NCBI RefSeq assembly: GCF_015767245.1
Contig: NZ_JADOTV010000019.1
Span: 1-64,000, forward strand
From: Aureivirga sp. CE67
GTDB lineage: Bacteria > Bacteroidota > Bacteroidia > Flavobacteriales > Flavobacteriaceae
Length of the DNA: 64,000 nt
Reading direction: 5' to 3'
Numbering within the stretch: position 1 is the stretch's first letter; each line of letters begins with the position of its first letter. Below are positions 9,497 through 17,782 of the stretch, piece after piece. The translations under genes were made by a program, and so were the position numbers. The notes beneath the pieces were generated by a model that was not told the origin of the DNA, ran no database searches, and saw nothing but the letters and a program-made list of their open reading frames with translations.

Positions 9497-9546
9497 CTGA
9501 AATTTCTTTCTAATAATTATACTTTAATTTTCCTTTAAAAGGCTAG

Positions 9547-9577
9547 CAAAATTACACTTATTTACTTGGGTTCGCAA
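9547..9577 (-). promoter_or_regulatory. Promoter of the DUF493 gene
   Basis: TTG (9577-9575), a 20-base spacer and TAATTTTG (9554-9547) on the minus strand form a near-consensus Bacteroidota promoter. Confidence 0.75.
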
Positions 9578-9680
9578 TAATATAATATTGTTTTCATACT
9601 AAACTATTTTTTAACATATTTTAATATTCTAAACCTATGAATATCTATTAAAATCAATAAACCTGTATTATAAAATACAA

Positions 9681-9712
9681 AAAAGGCTATCTTTTACAAG
9701 ATAACCTTTTTA
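9681..9712 (-). terminator. Terminator of the LRR protein gene
   Basis: AAAAGG-CTATCTT and AAGATA-ACCTTTT form a hairpin with one internal mismatch, about 30 bases past the stop codon at 9744. Confidence 0.75.
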
Positions 9713-9743
9713 AATATTATTTAAAACTCTTAAATCTTTTCGA

Positions 9744-12700
9744 TTATTCAATGATTAATTTATCAGAATAAGATCCTTTTTCAGATTCTACTCTAATTAA
9801 ATAAACTCCAGAATTAAGATTTTCTAAGCTTAATAAAGTATTGTTTTGATCCGCAGACATATTTCTTTCTAATACTGAAGCTCCTAAAATATCAAAGATT
9901 TGAATATTTTTAATTGCATTATCAGCAGAAATAGAAATTTGGTTCTTCGCTGGATTTGGATATACAGAAATTGATTGATCTTTAAACTGATCTGCAATAT
10001 TTAACACTCCAAAAACTGAAGTTGCAGTATTTGTAACAATTGGATGGTTTGTGTCAAAGAAAATCTCCGCAGTATTCTCTACAGTATCGTCTAATTTTAA
10101 AGTATCTAAAGTTTTGATTTTAAAGAAAACATATCCATCGTTTTTATCATCTTCCCAATGTAAATAAATATCTTCAAAAACAAACTTCACAGTATTTCCT
10201 TCAATAAATGTCTTACATTCATGACTAGCATCAATAACTTTTAAAGTAGAAATATCAAACATTTCAGGATTAATCTCATCCTCCACAACAATGTTCAATG
10301 CATGTGCATTTCCAGTATTTTCAAAACGAATTCTATAAGTTAATTCCTCTCCAATCATATCTAAAGTTAAGAAATCACCTTCCATACATTTTTTATCATT
10401 CGGATCAAATGCATTAATTACTTCATGATCATAAGTAGCTGTAACTGGTGCACCAGGAATATCTAAAGTAGCTGATAAATTTAAAATATCTCCTTGTGAT
10501 AATGGATCTGTAGGATCATTAGCAGGATTTAAAATAAAGTCAACGATTATTTCTTCTGATGAAAAAGGTGCTAAATTTTCAATATTCCATGTTAATGGGT
10601 TTCCTATTAAGTCTGGATTTACTGTCGCTTCATCATAAGTCATAACAACTGCATCATATGAAAAAGTTAAATCTCCTGTGAAACATGTAGTTCCCTTGTT
10701 AGTATAAATAATTTTATATCTTACTCTTGCTCCTGGTCTTGCATCCGTAATTGGTAAAATTTCAATTTCAAAATCATCGAAATCTCCTAATTGTGATAAA
10801 ATAAAATCTTGTGTAATTGTATCTCCTGTTCCATTAGGGAATGTTACTGTAAAATTAGCAGGCGTAGATTCAAAATAAGCAGGGTTTTCAATTACAGGTG
10901 TTACTGTATAAGTACCTGCTTCTAAAGGAATTTTATACTCTCCTGTTGCATTTGTAACTACATAGAAAGGAGTACCACTTCCATTATCAATTTCTAATTT
11001 AATATATTCTCCTTGAATATTAGTTGTTGTACAACTAGCTGCTCCAAAATCATATTCAACATTACCTTGTAGTAAATATGTAGATGCTAATGGGTCATAT
11101 TCACAAAAATCATTTACAGAACAATCTACATAGTTTTGTAATTCTACTAAATTCTGGTAATATTCTAAATTATAATCATTAGCACATAAATAAATTAAAG
11201 ATAAACCTTCAAGACCATCTCCATCTTCTCCTAAATACACTTGAGTTTCATTATGAATAAATAAAGCATAAAACAAATTATTATCATTAATATATAATTC
11301 TGTTAATGCCGTATTATTATTAAAGTCTAGCTCTAAAAGTTCATTAAAAGCTAAATCTGCATATTCTAAATTCGTCAAATCAGAAGCATCAAAACTTGTA
11401 AGCTCATTACTTTTAAGATTTAAATATTTTAAATTCACATTTGTTGCTAAATCAACAGTTACAAAATCATTTCCTCTTAAATTTAATTCTTCTAGATTTG
11501 TATTTATTCCTACTTCTAATTCAGTAAAATTATTCCCTTGTAAGTTAAGTTTTCTTAAAAGAGGATTTCCTGTTAAGTCTAATTCATAACCATTTTCAAA
11601 AAAGTTATCACGTAAATTTAAATCTTCTAGAAATCCATTTTCAGTTAAATCTAAATTAGAAGCCCCTTGCAATTGATTATCTTTTAAATATAAATTTTTA
11701 AGAGCTATACATTTTGTTACATTTACTTGCGACAATTGGTTTTCATCTGCATAAATTGTATGTAAAAACTCATATTCTTCACCATCAGCATATAAAAAAG
11801 TTAATGCATTTAGATTATTTTCAGAAATACCTATTGTCTCAAGTTTTATATTATCGTCTAAGTTTATATTAAATAAACTATTATTCGTAAGTCCTAATTT
11901 TTTTAAGTTTATATTACCTGTTAAATCAATTGCTGAAATATTATTATTACTTGCATATAATTCTTCTAAAAACTCTAGCCCATCTGTAATAACTCCAATA
12001 ATAGAATTTTGATTTATTGAAATTTTCATTAAAGCTGGGTTTATTGAAAAATTATAAGTTCCTGTTAATGAATTATTACTAAAATCAATCTCTGTTAACT
12101 CAGGGTGATTGCCAATAGTAATACTAGACAGTTCATTATTTTTTAAATTTAATTTTTTTAGTTCTGAATTATCATTAAAATTATATGTACCATCAATACT
12201 ATTAGTATGTAAATTTACCTCAATTAATTCGGTATTTTGGCTTAAATCAAAATCTTGAAGCTCATTTTGAGAAACATCAAGTCTTAAAAGATTAAGAAAA
12301 TCTGCAACATCAAGAGCCAAGGAATCATTAATATCAGAAATTTTATTATTTGGTGCTGAAAAAGTTAATAAATTTTCACATGAATTTATATTACCAATAG
12401 TACTTTCAGTAAGTTCATTAAATCCTAAATATAAATATTCTAAATTATTTGGAGTTCCAGTAGGTAAATCAATAGATTCTAAGTCATTCGAAGAAAATCT
12501 TAAATTTTTTAAAGCTGATAAAGCTGATAAATCTACAGTTGTAGCATCATTATAAGATGCATTTAAAAATTCTAAACCTGTAAATTCCTCAATACCTGTA
12601 AAGTCAACAATATCATAACCACTTACATCTAAAAATGTAATAAGTGCAGCATCTGCTTGGTCTATTTCTCCAGGATCTGTTGTACTTTCTGGAACCGGTG

Positions 12701-12842
12701 CATCTGCAATACCATCATCATCCGTATCCACTACGTTTTGAGTAAGTAAGGCATTCTTAAAATTATCGTCATTAAACGTAATTTGTGAAAATGCCATTGC
12801 ACTAACCAAAAAGGCTAGTAAAAAAATGTACTTTTTTTTCAT
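9744..12842 (-). CDS. Leucine-rich-repeat surface protein, T9SS type A sorting domain
   Basis: A 1032-residue secreted protein. Signal peptide about 1-19 (ending AFSQ); an N-terminal cap with an Asp-rich 'DTDDDGIADAPVPE' segment; about 20 leucine-rich repeats of 20-23 residues (about 65-560, e.g. 'LKKLGLTNNSLFNINLDDN'); a Cys-containing linker; a carboxypeptidase-regulatory-like beta domain (about 600-680); a DUF7619-type tandem beta region with 'NAFDPNDKKCMEGD' (about 690-940); and a C-terminal type A sorting domain from 'VYPNPAKNQISISA'. T9SS cargo of this type is exported across the outer membrane and anchored or released. A role in adhesion or protein binding is likely but unproven. It has its own terminator. 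Confidence 0.88.
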   Translation of the reverse strand: MKKKYIFLLAFLVSAMAFSQITFNDDNFKNALLTQNVVDTDDDGIADAPVPESTTDPGEIDQADAALITFLDVSGYDIVDFTGIEEFTGLEFLNASYNDATTVDLSALSALKNLRFSSNDLESIDLPTGTPNNLEYLYLGFNELTESTIGNINSCENLLTFSAPNNKISDINDSLALDVADFLNLLRLDVSQNELQDFDLSQNTELIEVNLHTNSIDGTYNFNDNSELKKLNLKNNELSSITIGNHPELTEIDFSNNSLTGTYNFSINPALMKISINQNSIIGVITDGLEFLEELYASNNNISAIDLTGNINLKKLGLTNNSLFNINLDDNIKLETIGISENNLNALTFLYADGEEYEFLHTIYADENQLSQVNVTKCIALKNLYLKDNQLQGASNLDLTENGFLEDLNLRDNFFENGYELDLTGNPLLRKLNLQGNNFTELEVGINTNLEELNLRGNDFVTVDLATNVNLKYLNLKSNELTSFDASDLTNLEYADLAFNELLELDFNNNTALTELYINDNNLFYALFIHNETQVYLGEDGDGLEGLSLIYLCANDYNLEYYQNLVELQNYVDCSVNDFCEYDPLASTYLLQGNVEYDFGAASCTTTNIQGEYIKLEIDNGSGTPFYVVTNATGEYKIPLEAGTYTVTPVIENPAYFESTPANFTVTFPNGTGDTITQDFILSQLGDFDDFEIEILPITDARPGARVRYKIIYTNKGTTCFTGDLTFSYDAVVMTYDEATVNPDLIGNPLTWNIENLAPFSSEEIIVDFILNPANDPTDPLSQGDILNLSATLDIPGAPVTATYDHEVINAFDPNDKKCMEGDFLTLDMIGEELTYRIRFENTGNAHALNIVVEDEINPEMFDISTLKVIDASHECKTFIEGNTVKFVFEDIYLHWEDDKNDGYVFFKIKTLDTLKLDDTVENTAEIFFDTNHPIVTNTATSVFGVLNIADQFKDQSISVYPNPAKNQISISADNAIKNIQIFDILGASVLERNMSADQNNTLLSLENLNSGVYLIRVESEKGSYSDKLIIE

Positions 12843-13120
12843 AATGTTAATATATATTTAATAAATGTTTCTGTTTTAGCACTCTCAATCTCTATTTTCA
12901 TCTAAAAGATTAAAAGTATTTATAATTAAAGCTCTTCTTTTGCGAATAATTCTTAAAGAATTACTTAATTATTTTATAACCCTAAAACTACAAATAAAAT
13001 ACTTTTTTTTTACATTAAGAATAAAAAAAATCTAAAAAATTTGATAGCTAAGTAGGAAGAATTGAAATATTAAATATAATTACAACTTTTACTTAAAATT
13101 AATTATTAAATATTTGAAGC

Positions 13121-13447
13121 TTAAAAAGTATCCCAAAAAGTATAAAGTAAACTAACCACACAAAGTCCGAAAATAGAATATTTTACGGTAGCAAGATATT
13201 TATTTGTAATAGGTCTAGCCTGCGTAAGAAGTACAATTGCAGCAAAAGACAAAAAGACAGACAACATTGTTATTGTGTCCAAAGAAGAAAACTGGTTTAA
13301 AAACATGGAATGATATAAAGATATTTTTTCTTCTACAGAATCCGAATTATGAAAATAGCGAACACCAACCCAAGAAAGTAGTGCATAAATAGGAAACATC
13401 GAAATGAATAAACCTATTTTAAATTTAAGAAGAATTTCTTTGCTCAT
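13121..13447 (-). CDS. Small membrane protein, three helices
   Basis: A 108-residue protein with three hydrophobic segments (about 10-30, 50-70, 85-105) and a short extracytoplasmic loop containing 'FHNSDSVEEKISLYHS'. I do not recognise the family. The ATG at 13447 is chosen over one six codons upstream, because it gives a normal membrane-protein N-terminus (MSKEILLKFKIG). The gene stands alone between the LRR protein and menF. Confidence 0.6.
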   Translation of the reverse strand: MSKEILLKFKIGLFISMFPIYALLSWVGVRYFHNSDSVEEKISLYHSMFLNQFSSLDTITMLSVFLSFAAIVLLTQARPITNKYLATVKYSIFGLCVVSLLYTFWDTF

Positions 13448-13575
13448 AGTCCAATAATTTAACAACCTACCATAATAACTCTTAAAAATTAAGTTATAAC
13501 GTATTGAAATTAAGAATATTATTAAGCAACCACAAAAAAGAACTCTTATTTAACTAAAAATTAAATAATTACACA

Positions 13576-14634
13576 TTATAATACAACTTTTAACATCGTT
13601 CTGCTTTTATTCACAGTTTCTTTCCATTCTAGTTCTGGAACACTTCCATCTGTAATTCCTCCTCCAACATAAATTTTTGCAATATTATTATCAATTTCCA
13701 TACAACGAAGATTCACGTATAAGTCTGTGTTTTCATTCAAATTTAACTCTCCTAAAAACCCTGTGTAAAATTTTCGATCGTAATTTTCTTCTTTAAGTAT
13801 AAATTGTTTTGAAATTTCTTTTGGCATTCCACAAACTGCTGGTGTTGGATGCAGAGTTTCAATTATCTTTCCTAAATGTTTTTTCTCTTTTATTTCTCCT
13901 TGAATCAAAGAACAAATATGTTTTACATTTCCTGCTTCTTTCGTAAAAGGTTTAGAAACTTGCATATTTTCCAGATATGTTTCTTCTTCCTCTAGATTTG
14001 CAGTTTTTAAATTTTGAATAATAAAATCCGTTACAATTTTTTGTTCTACAATTTCTTTTTCACCCCAACTAAAATCTGAATTCCCATCATTCAAAGCTGT
14101 TCCTGCCAAAGACATAGTAGTAAATTTTGTTTCTTTTACTTTAAATAAAGTTTCTGGAGTAGCTCCAAGCCAAGTTCCAACTTTCGGATGATACCAAATG
14201 TAAACAAAAGCGTGTTTATAATTATGTAATAATTTCTGGAAAATCTGAAAAGGCTGATCTGAAATTTGTTTTTCTACAGTTCTAGACAACACTACTTTTT
14301 CAAAATCTCCTTGATTTATTGTAGAAACTCCTTTTTCCACCAAAGAAATATGAAACTCTTTCCCATTTTCGTCCAAATCAAAAACAATACTTTCTTTTGG
14401 AAGTGAATTTGTTTCAGTTAATTCAAATTGAAAAAACTGGGAATTATCTTTCGGAAAATAAATCGTTTTATTTGAAGAATCAAATGGAGCAAAAACAAAT
14501 CCTTTTTCTGTAAAATCTTCTATATAATGAACCTCATCCGTTTCTTGACAAAAAGTATTCACCAAAGATTCTCCAGATTTCCTATAAGCTACAAAAGGTT
14601 TATTTTCTTTAATTATCTCTTCAATTCTATTCAT
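13576..14634 (-). CDS. menF: Isochorismate synthase / chorismate-binding enzyme (MenF-like)
   Basis: A 352-residue chorismate-utilising enzyme. Family blocks include 'TWLGATPETLFKV', 'TMSLAGTA', 'HPTPAVCGMPKE', 'DRKFYTGFLGEL' and the C-terminal 'YVGGGITDGSVPELEWKET', which carry the Mg- and chorismate-binding residues. It would convert chorismate to isochorismate at the head of the menaquinone pathway. A longer reading frame to 14763 runs back through a dispersed palindromic repeat (14670-14702) and translates as typical repeat junk (TPNPSQEG), so the ATG at 14634 is chosen. The thioesterase at 15996 fits the same pathway. Confidence 0.82.
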   Translation of the reverse strand: MNRIEEIIKENKPFVAYRKSGESLVNTFCQETDEVHYIEDFTEKGFVFAPFDSSNKTIYFPKDNSQFFQFELTETNSLPKESIVFDLDENGKEFHISLVEKGVSTINQGDFEKVVLSRTVEKQISDQPFQIFQKLLHNYKHAFVYIWYHPKVGTWLGATPETLFKVKETKFTTMSLAGTALNDGNSDFSWGEKEIVEQKIVTDFIIQNLKTANLEEEETYLENMQVSKPFTKEAGNVKHICSLIQGEIKEKKHLGKIIETLHPTPAVCGMPKEISKQFILKEENYDRKFYTGFLGELNLNENTDLYVNLRCMEIDNNIAKIYVGGGITDGSVPELEWKETVNKSRTMLKVVL

Positions 14635-14669
14635 TTTCCTTCTAAATTTCTTCTGAAATAAATTTAACC

Positions 14670-14702
14670 TCCCCTCTTGAGAGGGGTTAGGGGTGTGTTT
14701 TT
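14670..14702. repeat. Short palindromic 'NPSQEG' repeat
   Basis: CCCCTCTTGAGAGGGG followed by TTAGGGGTGTGTTTT. The same unit recurs near 17.05, 56.3-56.4, 58.7 and 63.57 kb and inside the element at 23.1 kb. It lies between menF and the hydrolase. Confidence 0.85.
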
Positions 14703-14768
14703 CATCAATACTATTTAATTTTATTGACTCAATTTTCAACCTCCAAAAATATTTTTCATTCAATTATT

Positions 14769-15641
14769 TCACTTTGCAATAATACGCAACAATTCTTGTT
14801 TTATCTCACTAAATCTCGACCAAATTAAACTATGCCCCGCATTTCCTAGTGTTATCACTGTTAATTGTTCTTTCGGAAACTTCTCTTCCAAGTACAAAGT
14901 ATTCTCATATGGAACAATTTTATCTCCTGTTCCTTGCATCACCGTTATTGGAGATTTCTGATCGATCCAAATCGAATCATATTTCCTCAATTCATCTTTA
15001 TGCGACATTTTTTCAATCGCTGCTGATTTCCAAATTTTTGGAACCATCCAACGTGTACTCTCCCATTTATAAACATTCAACATCGCTGGCATCGGCTCCA
15101 CATCCGCATGAACTGCTGGAGCTAAAAGCACAATTTCTTTAAACTTTTCTTTGGTTGCCAAAACAATTGATCCTCCATAAGAATAACCAGCTAAAATTGT
15201 ATTTTCTGGTTTTAATTTATATTCTTTCAATATTTCTTCTAAAAGAGAAACGTCAAATGCAATCGAATTTTGTGTTTCTCCTGCACTTGACATTCCAAAA
15301 CCTACTCGATCATAAGAAAGCATATTTACTTTACTTCTCAATGTCGAATCGGTCATATATTTTTTAAAATCTGTAGCACTCCCTGGAGTTCCATGTACAA
15401 AAACAATTGTTGGAATATTTTTCTCTTCCGAAGTAGATTTCACATAAACTTCTCGAACTTTAAAATCTTTAAAAGTACAATATTGTATTTTTGGTTTTAC
15501 ACCCAGCTCCTGAAAATCTTTCATGATTTTTTTATCTGGTTTTGGTGTCGAAAATTGGTAAAAAGCAATCACCAAGCCAATAAACACAATTATTATAAGT
15601 ATAAAAATCACCTTTAAAGTTTTAATTATTGTTCGTTTCAT
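14769..15641 (-). CDS. Alpha/beta hydrolase with N-terminal membrane anchor
   Basis: A 290-residue alpha/beta hydrolase. An N-terminal hydrophobic helix (about 10-30) suggests membrane attachment facing the periplasm. Motifs: oxyanion 'FVHGTPGSATDF', 'YDRVGFGMS', nucleophile elbow GYSYGGS (Ser in G-x-S-x-G), 'VMQGTGDKIVPYENT' with the acid and 'NAGHSLIW' with the catalytic His, so the triad looks intact. The substrate is unknown. It lies between menF and the thioesterase but has its own promoter-like box and lacks features that would mark it as MenH, so a role in menaquinone synthesis is not assumed. Confidence 0.8.
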   Translation of the reverse strand: MKRTIIKTLKVIFILIIIVFIGLVIAFYQFSTPKPDKKIMKDFQELGVKPKIQYCTFKDFKVREVYVKSTSEEKNIPTIVFVHGTPGSATDFKKYMTDSTLRSKVNMLSYDRVGFGMSSAGETQNSIAFDVSLLEEILKEYKLKPENTILAGYSYGGSIVLATKEKFKEIVLLAPAVHADVEPMPAMLNVYKWESTRWMVPKIWKSAAIEKMSHKDELRKYDSIWIDQKSPITVMQGTGDKIVPYENTLYLEEKFPKEQLTVITLGNAGHSLIWSRFSEIKQELLRIIAK

Positions 15642-15995
15642 TTATTCATTTTCTTATTTAAAATACAATAAGCATACTTTACAAAAGTACTCCAGAGATA
15701 ATACATAATTATCAAAATCTTTAATCTTAATCAAAAATCGAAGATTTTCAAAAGTCTTTCATAATGAGTGTAGTATTTTAATTATGTTAAAAAATTCCGA
15801 ATCCTTGTAGGAATTTTAGTAATTAAAATACGGTTTTTTGACCTTGCTGTCAAAAAAACACCTTTTATGAAAGTGTCCTTTTTTGGTTCGTTTTTTAGAC
15901 AAGTAAAAAATGAACAAGAACGTGAATAGGATTACTTTATTTCCTGTATTAGTAAAATCTTAATTAAACCTATCAAATTCACTCACCTTAAAACA
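15642..15995. other. Gene-free stretch with large stem-loop
   Basis: No gene is seen. The left end holds a -7 box (TACTTTTG, 15689-15682, minus) for the hydrolase. A long imperfect inverted repeat (15773-15798 with 15810-15831; GTATTTTAATTA...AAATTCC against its complement) is followed by a T run. Two smaller hairpins follow at about 15837-15880. The rest is AT-rich and resembles degraded dispersed-repeat DNA. Confidence 0.55.
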
Positions 15996-16415
15996 TCACT
16001 TCTTCCTTGGCAAAACAATATTCGTCAACTTACACAACGAAATCAAATTATCGTCTTCATCAACAACTTTAATTTGCCATAAATGCGTTGTTCTTCCTTT
16101 GTGAATAATTTTCGCAATTGCTCTTACAGTTCCCTCTCTTTTACTCTTCACATGATTTGCTGCAATCTCAATTCCTCGCACATCCGATTCCTCTGGATTT
16201 ACAAAAATAAAAGAAGCCGCACTACCTACACTTTCTGCCAAAGCAACAATCGCTCCTCCGTGCAATAATCCCATTGGTTGATGCACTCTAGAGTTTACAG
16301 GCATGCTCGCTTCAACAAAATCTTCACCAACATCAGTGTAAGTTATTTCTAATGTTTCCATTAGCGTTTTCGGGGTAAATTTGTTTAATCTTTCTAGTAT
16401 TTGTTTTTTATTCAT
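15996..16415 (-). CDS. Hotdog-fold thioesterase (PaaI/YdiI-like, possible DHNA-CoA thioesterase)
   Basis: A 139-residue hotdog-fold acyl-CoA thioesterase. The family signature 'HQPMGLLHGGAIVALAESVGSAA' (about 46-68) carries the His-Gly-Gly turn and the catalytic Glu; 'GIEIAANHVKSKREGTV' is the usual second block. YdiI/MenI-type members hydrolyse 1,4-dihydroxy-2-naphthoyl-CoA in menaquinone synthesis. Location upstream of menF on the same strand supports that role, but the intervening 350-base gap means one operon is not certain. A divergent promoter pair sits just upstream. Confidence 0.8.
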   Translation of the reverse strand: MNKKQILERLNKFTPKTLMETLEITYTDVGEDFVEASMPVNSRVHQPMGLLHGGAIVALAESVGSAASFIFVNPEESDVRGIEIAANHVKSKREGTVRAIAKIIHKGRTTHLWQIKVVDEDDNLISLCKLTNIVLPRKK

Positions 16416-16431
16416 TGATAAATCTTTTACA

Positions 16432-16470
16432 CAAAAATACGTTTTATTTCAACATTATGTAATAGCTTTG
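16432..16470. promoter_or_regulatory. Divergent promoter region
   Basis: The 75-base gap holds TATTTTTG on the minus strand (16439-16432) for the thioesterase and TAGCTTTG on the plus strand (16463-16470) for the pRiA4b-like gene. Both match TAnnTTTG; their upstream elements overlap, so the two genes probably compete for or share polymerase binding. Confidence 0.55.
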
Positions 16471-16490
16471 TACTTTCAAACACAGAAATC

Positions 16491-17036
16491 ATGATATATA
16501 AAATTAGAGCCATACTAGATGTACCAGAAGATGTTTTTAGAGACATTTTAATTGACGGAAAAACTTCATTAGAAGATTTACACAAGACACTTACAAATAG
16601 TTTTGATTTTAATGGACAAGAAATGGCTTCATTTTTCAGAACAGATGAAGATTGGAATCAAGGAGATGAAATTCCTTTGGTGAATATGTCTGATGATTTC
16701 GACAAAAAAGAAATGCGTGATTTAAAAATTGAGGACGAACTTCAAAATGTAAATGACAAATTGATTTATGTTTACGATTTCTTCTCAATGTGGGCATTTT
16801 TTATCGAACTAAAAGAAATTAAAGAAAATACAGATAATATTGAATTGCCAACTATTGCACTTTCTTTCGGTAATGTACCTGAAGAAGCGCCAGAAAAGGA
16901 ATTCAAAGCGGATAAAAAACAACAAGATCCTTTTACATCTTCTATTCCAGGAATTGACGAATTTGATGATGAATTTGGAGGTTTCGATTCTGAAAATTTT
17001 GAAAATATCGATGATATAGATCCTGATAAGTTCTAG
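16491..17036 (+). CDS. pRiA4b ORF-3 / IS1096 passenger TnpR-like family protein
   Basis: A 181-residue acidic cytoplasmic protein. The start 'MIYKIRAILDVPEDVFRDILIDGKTSLEDLHKTLTNSF' is the typical beginning of the pRiA4b ORF-3-like fold, with 'SMWAFFIELKEI' further on. The last 45 residues are a low-complexity acidic tail rich in Asp, Glu and Phe. Homologues are found both on mobile elements and as single chromosomal genes in Flavobacteriaceae; here no transposase accompanies it. The role is unknown. Confidence 0.75.
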   Translation: MIYKIRAILDVPEDVFRDILIDGKTSLEDLHKTLTNSFDFNGQEMASFFRTDEDWNQGDEIPLVNMSDDFDKKEMRDLKIEDELQNVNDKLIYVYDFFSMWAFFIELKEIKENTDNIELPTIALSFGNVPEEAPEKEFKADKKQQDPFTSSIPGIDEFDDEFGGFDSENFENIDDIDPDKF

Positions 17037-17050
17037 TATACTTTATTTGC

Positions 17051-17083
17051 TCTCCTCTTGAGAGAAGTTAGAGGTGTGTTTTT
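17051..17083. repeat. Degenerate palindromic 'NPSQEG' repeat
   Basis: CTCCTCTTGAGAGAAG then TTAGAGGTGTGTTTTT, the same unit as at 14670 with several changes. Confidence 0.7.
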
Positions 17084-17168
17084 AAATCATTCTCCAACAA
17101 ATAATAAAATATATTCTAAAAATAAACCAAAACGGCACTTAGATTTTTTCTTTGTGTCGTTTTTTTTT

Positions 17169-17350
17169 GGGCGAAACCATTTTTCTTCGTTTACCAAAAC
17201 TCAAAAAAAGGTCGGGCTTTTCCCTCCAAGTTTTGATTTTTCAAAAAAAGAAATCTACGTCATACGTGGGCTTCCGTTGGTCGCCTCCGCTTCCTAGATT
17301 TTCTAATTTTTTGAAAAAACAAAAGCTTTCCACTACAATCCCTTTCGCAA
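17169..17350 (+). repeat. Dispersed repeat C, copy 1
   Basis: About 180 bases that recur in inverted orientation at 62055-62222. Shared blocks include GGTCGGGCTTTTC, TCAAAAAAAGA, CGTTGG/GTTGGC near GGTCGCCTCC, and CAAAAGCTTTCCA(C/T)TACAATCCCTTT. It has no reading frame conserved between copies and is presumably a non-autonomous or structural repeat. Confidence 0.8.
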
Positions 17351-17363
17351 TTAAATTTAAGAT

Positions 17364-17388
17364 GGTGCCTGAGGTTCTCGAAGGCACT
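17364..17388. repeat. REP-like GC-rich palindrome
   Basis: GGTGCCTGAGGTTCTCGAAG continuing GCACT; the same unit in opposite orientation is at 60911-60936. The ends GTGCC/GGCAC are complementary. Confidence 0.65.
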
Positions 17389-17641
17389 CAGCACTAAAAA
17401 CAAGTGGGTCAATCACAAATATAACTGTCGGAGTAATTCCTCAGTGTGTCTGAGTAGTTCCTTCGACTTCCTCTTCCCTTCCTTCAAGTGTCTCAACTAT
17501 TCCTTCCTCTTCCTTTTCTGTTCCTTCGAATGGATTTGTCGTAAGTACAACTGTCTTAGTAATAAAATCTAGTTTTCATGTTTTTCTTAAAGCCTAGAGT
17601 CTTCAAGCTTTTAAAAAGTATATTTAAAACTCCTTCTTTAC

Positions 17642-17672
17642 TTGTTAAAAATATTAGATTCTTATATATTTG
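17642..17672 (+). promoter_or_regulatory. Promoter of leader cassette, copy A
   Basis: TTG (17642-17644), a 20-base spacer and TATATTTG (17665-17672) form a consensus Bacteroidota promoter. It precedes the leader and the GHKL-nuclease gene. The same arrangement with the same spacing recurs at 36553-36583. Confidence 0.85.
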
Positions 17673-17685
17673 AACATCTGCTGCT

Positions 17686-17775
17686 ATGAAAATTCAAATT
17701 TCACTAAAATATTATAGTTACAGATATAAGAGAAATAACAGGAATTCCTGTTATAGTTATGTTACCCAACATTAA
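17686..17775 (+). CDS. Short Tyr/Arg/Asn-rich leader reading frame, copy A
   Basis: Starts 14 bases after the -7 box and encodes 29 residues with the core 'YYSYRYKRNNRNSCYSY'. Its stop (17773-17775) is 7 bases before the ATG at 17783. It contains the perfect palindrome ATAACAGGAATTCCTGTTAT. Related cores are found at 36597 (IYGYRFNRNNRDTCYAYA, with an early stop codon) and at 44042 (FYSYRYNRNNKISCCRYV, open into a long gene). It may be a translated leader, an attenuator, or an element whose DNA or RNA structure matters more than the peptide. Confidence 0.5.
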   Translation: MKIQISLKYYSYRYKRNNRNSCYSYVTQH

Positions 17776-17782
17776 AAAAAAT

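Larger units (their letters stand above)
17037..17641. other. Repeat-rich island border without genes
   Basis: This stretch holds a degenerate palindromic repeat (17051-17083), a copy of dispersed repeat C (17169-17350), a short GC-rich palindrome (17364-17388) and a pyrimidine-rich segment with several TTCCTTC-type motifs (about 17450-17540). Reading frames here are short, cross the repeats and change frame freely; I regard them as noncoding. It marks the boundary between ordinary chromosome and the accessory island. Confidence 0.7.

Noticed and set aside
14769-15641. MenH in a menaquinone operon
   Set aside because: The hydrolase has an N-terminal membrane helix and motifs of a general alpha/beta hydrolase; it has its own promoter-like box, and adjacency to menF alone is not enough.
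17058-17397. Two overlapping reading frames of 79 and 81 codons
   Set aside because: Both run through a palindromic repeat and dispersed repeat C, the latter not conserved as a frame in its second copy; composition is that of translated repeats.
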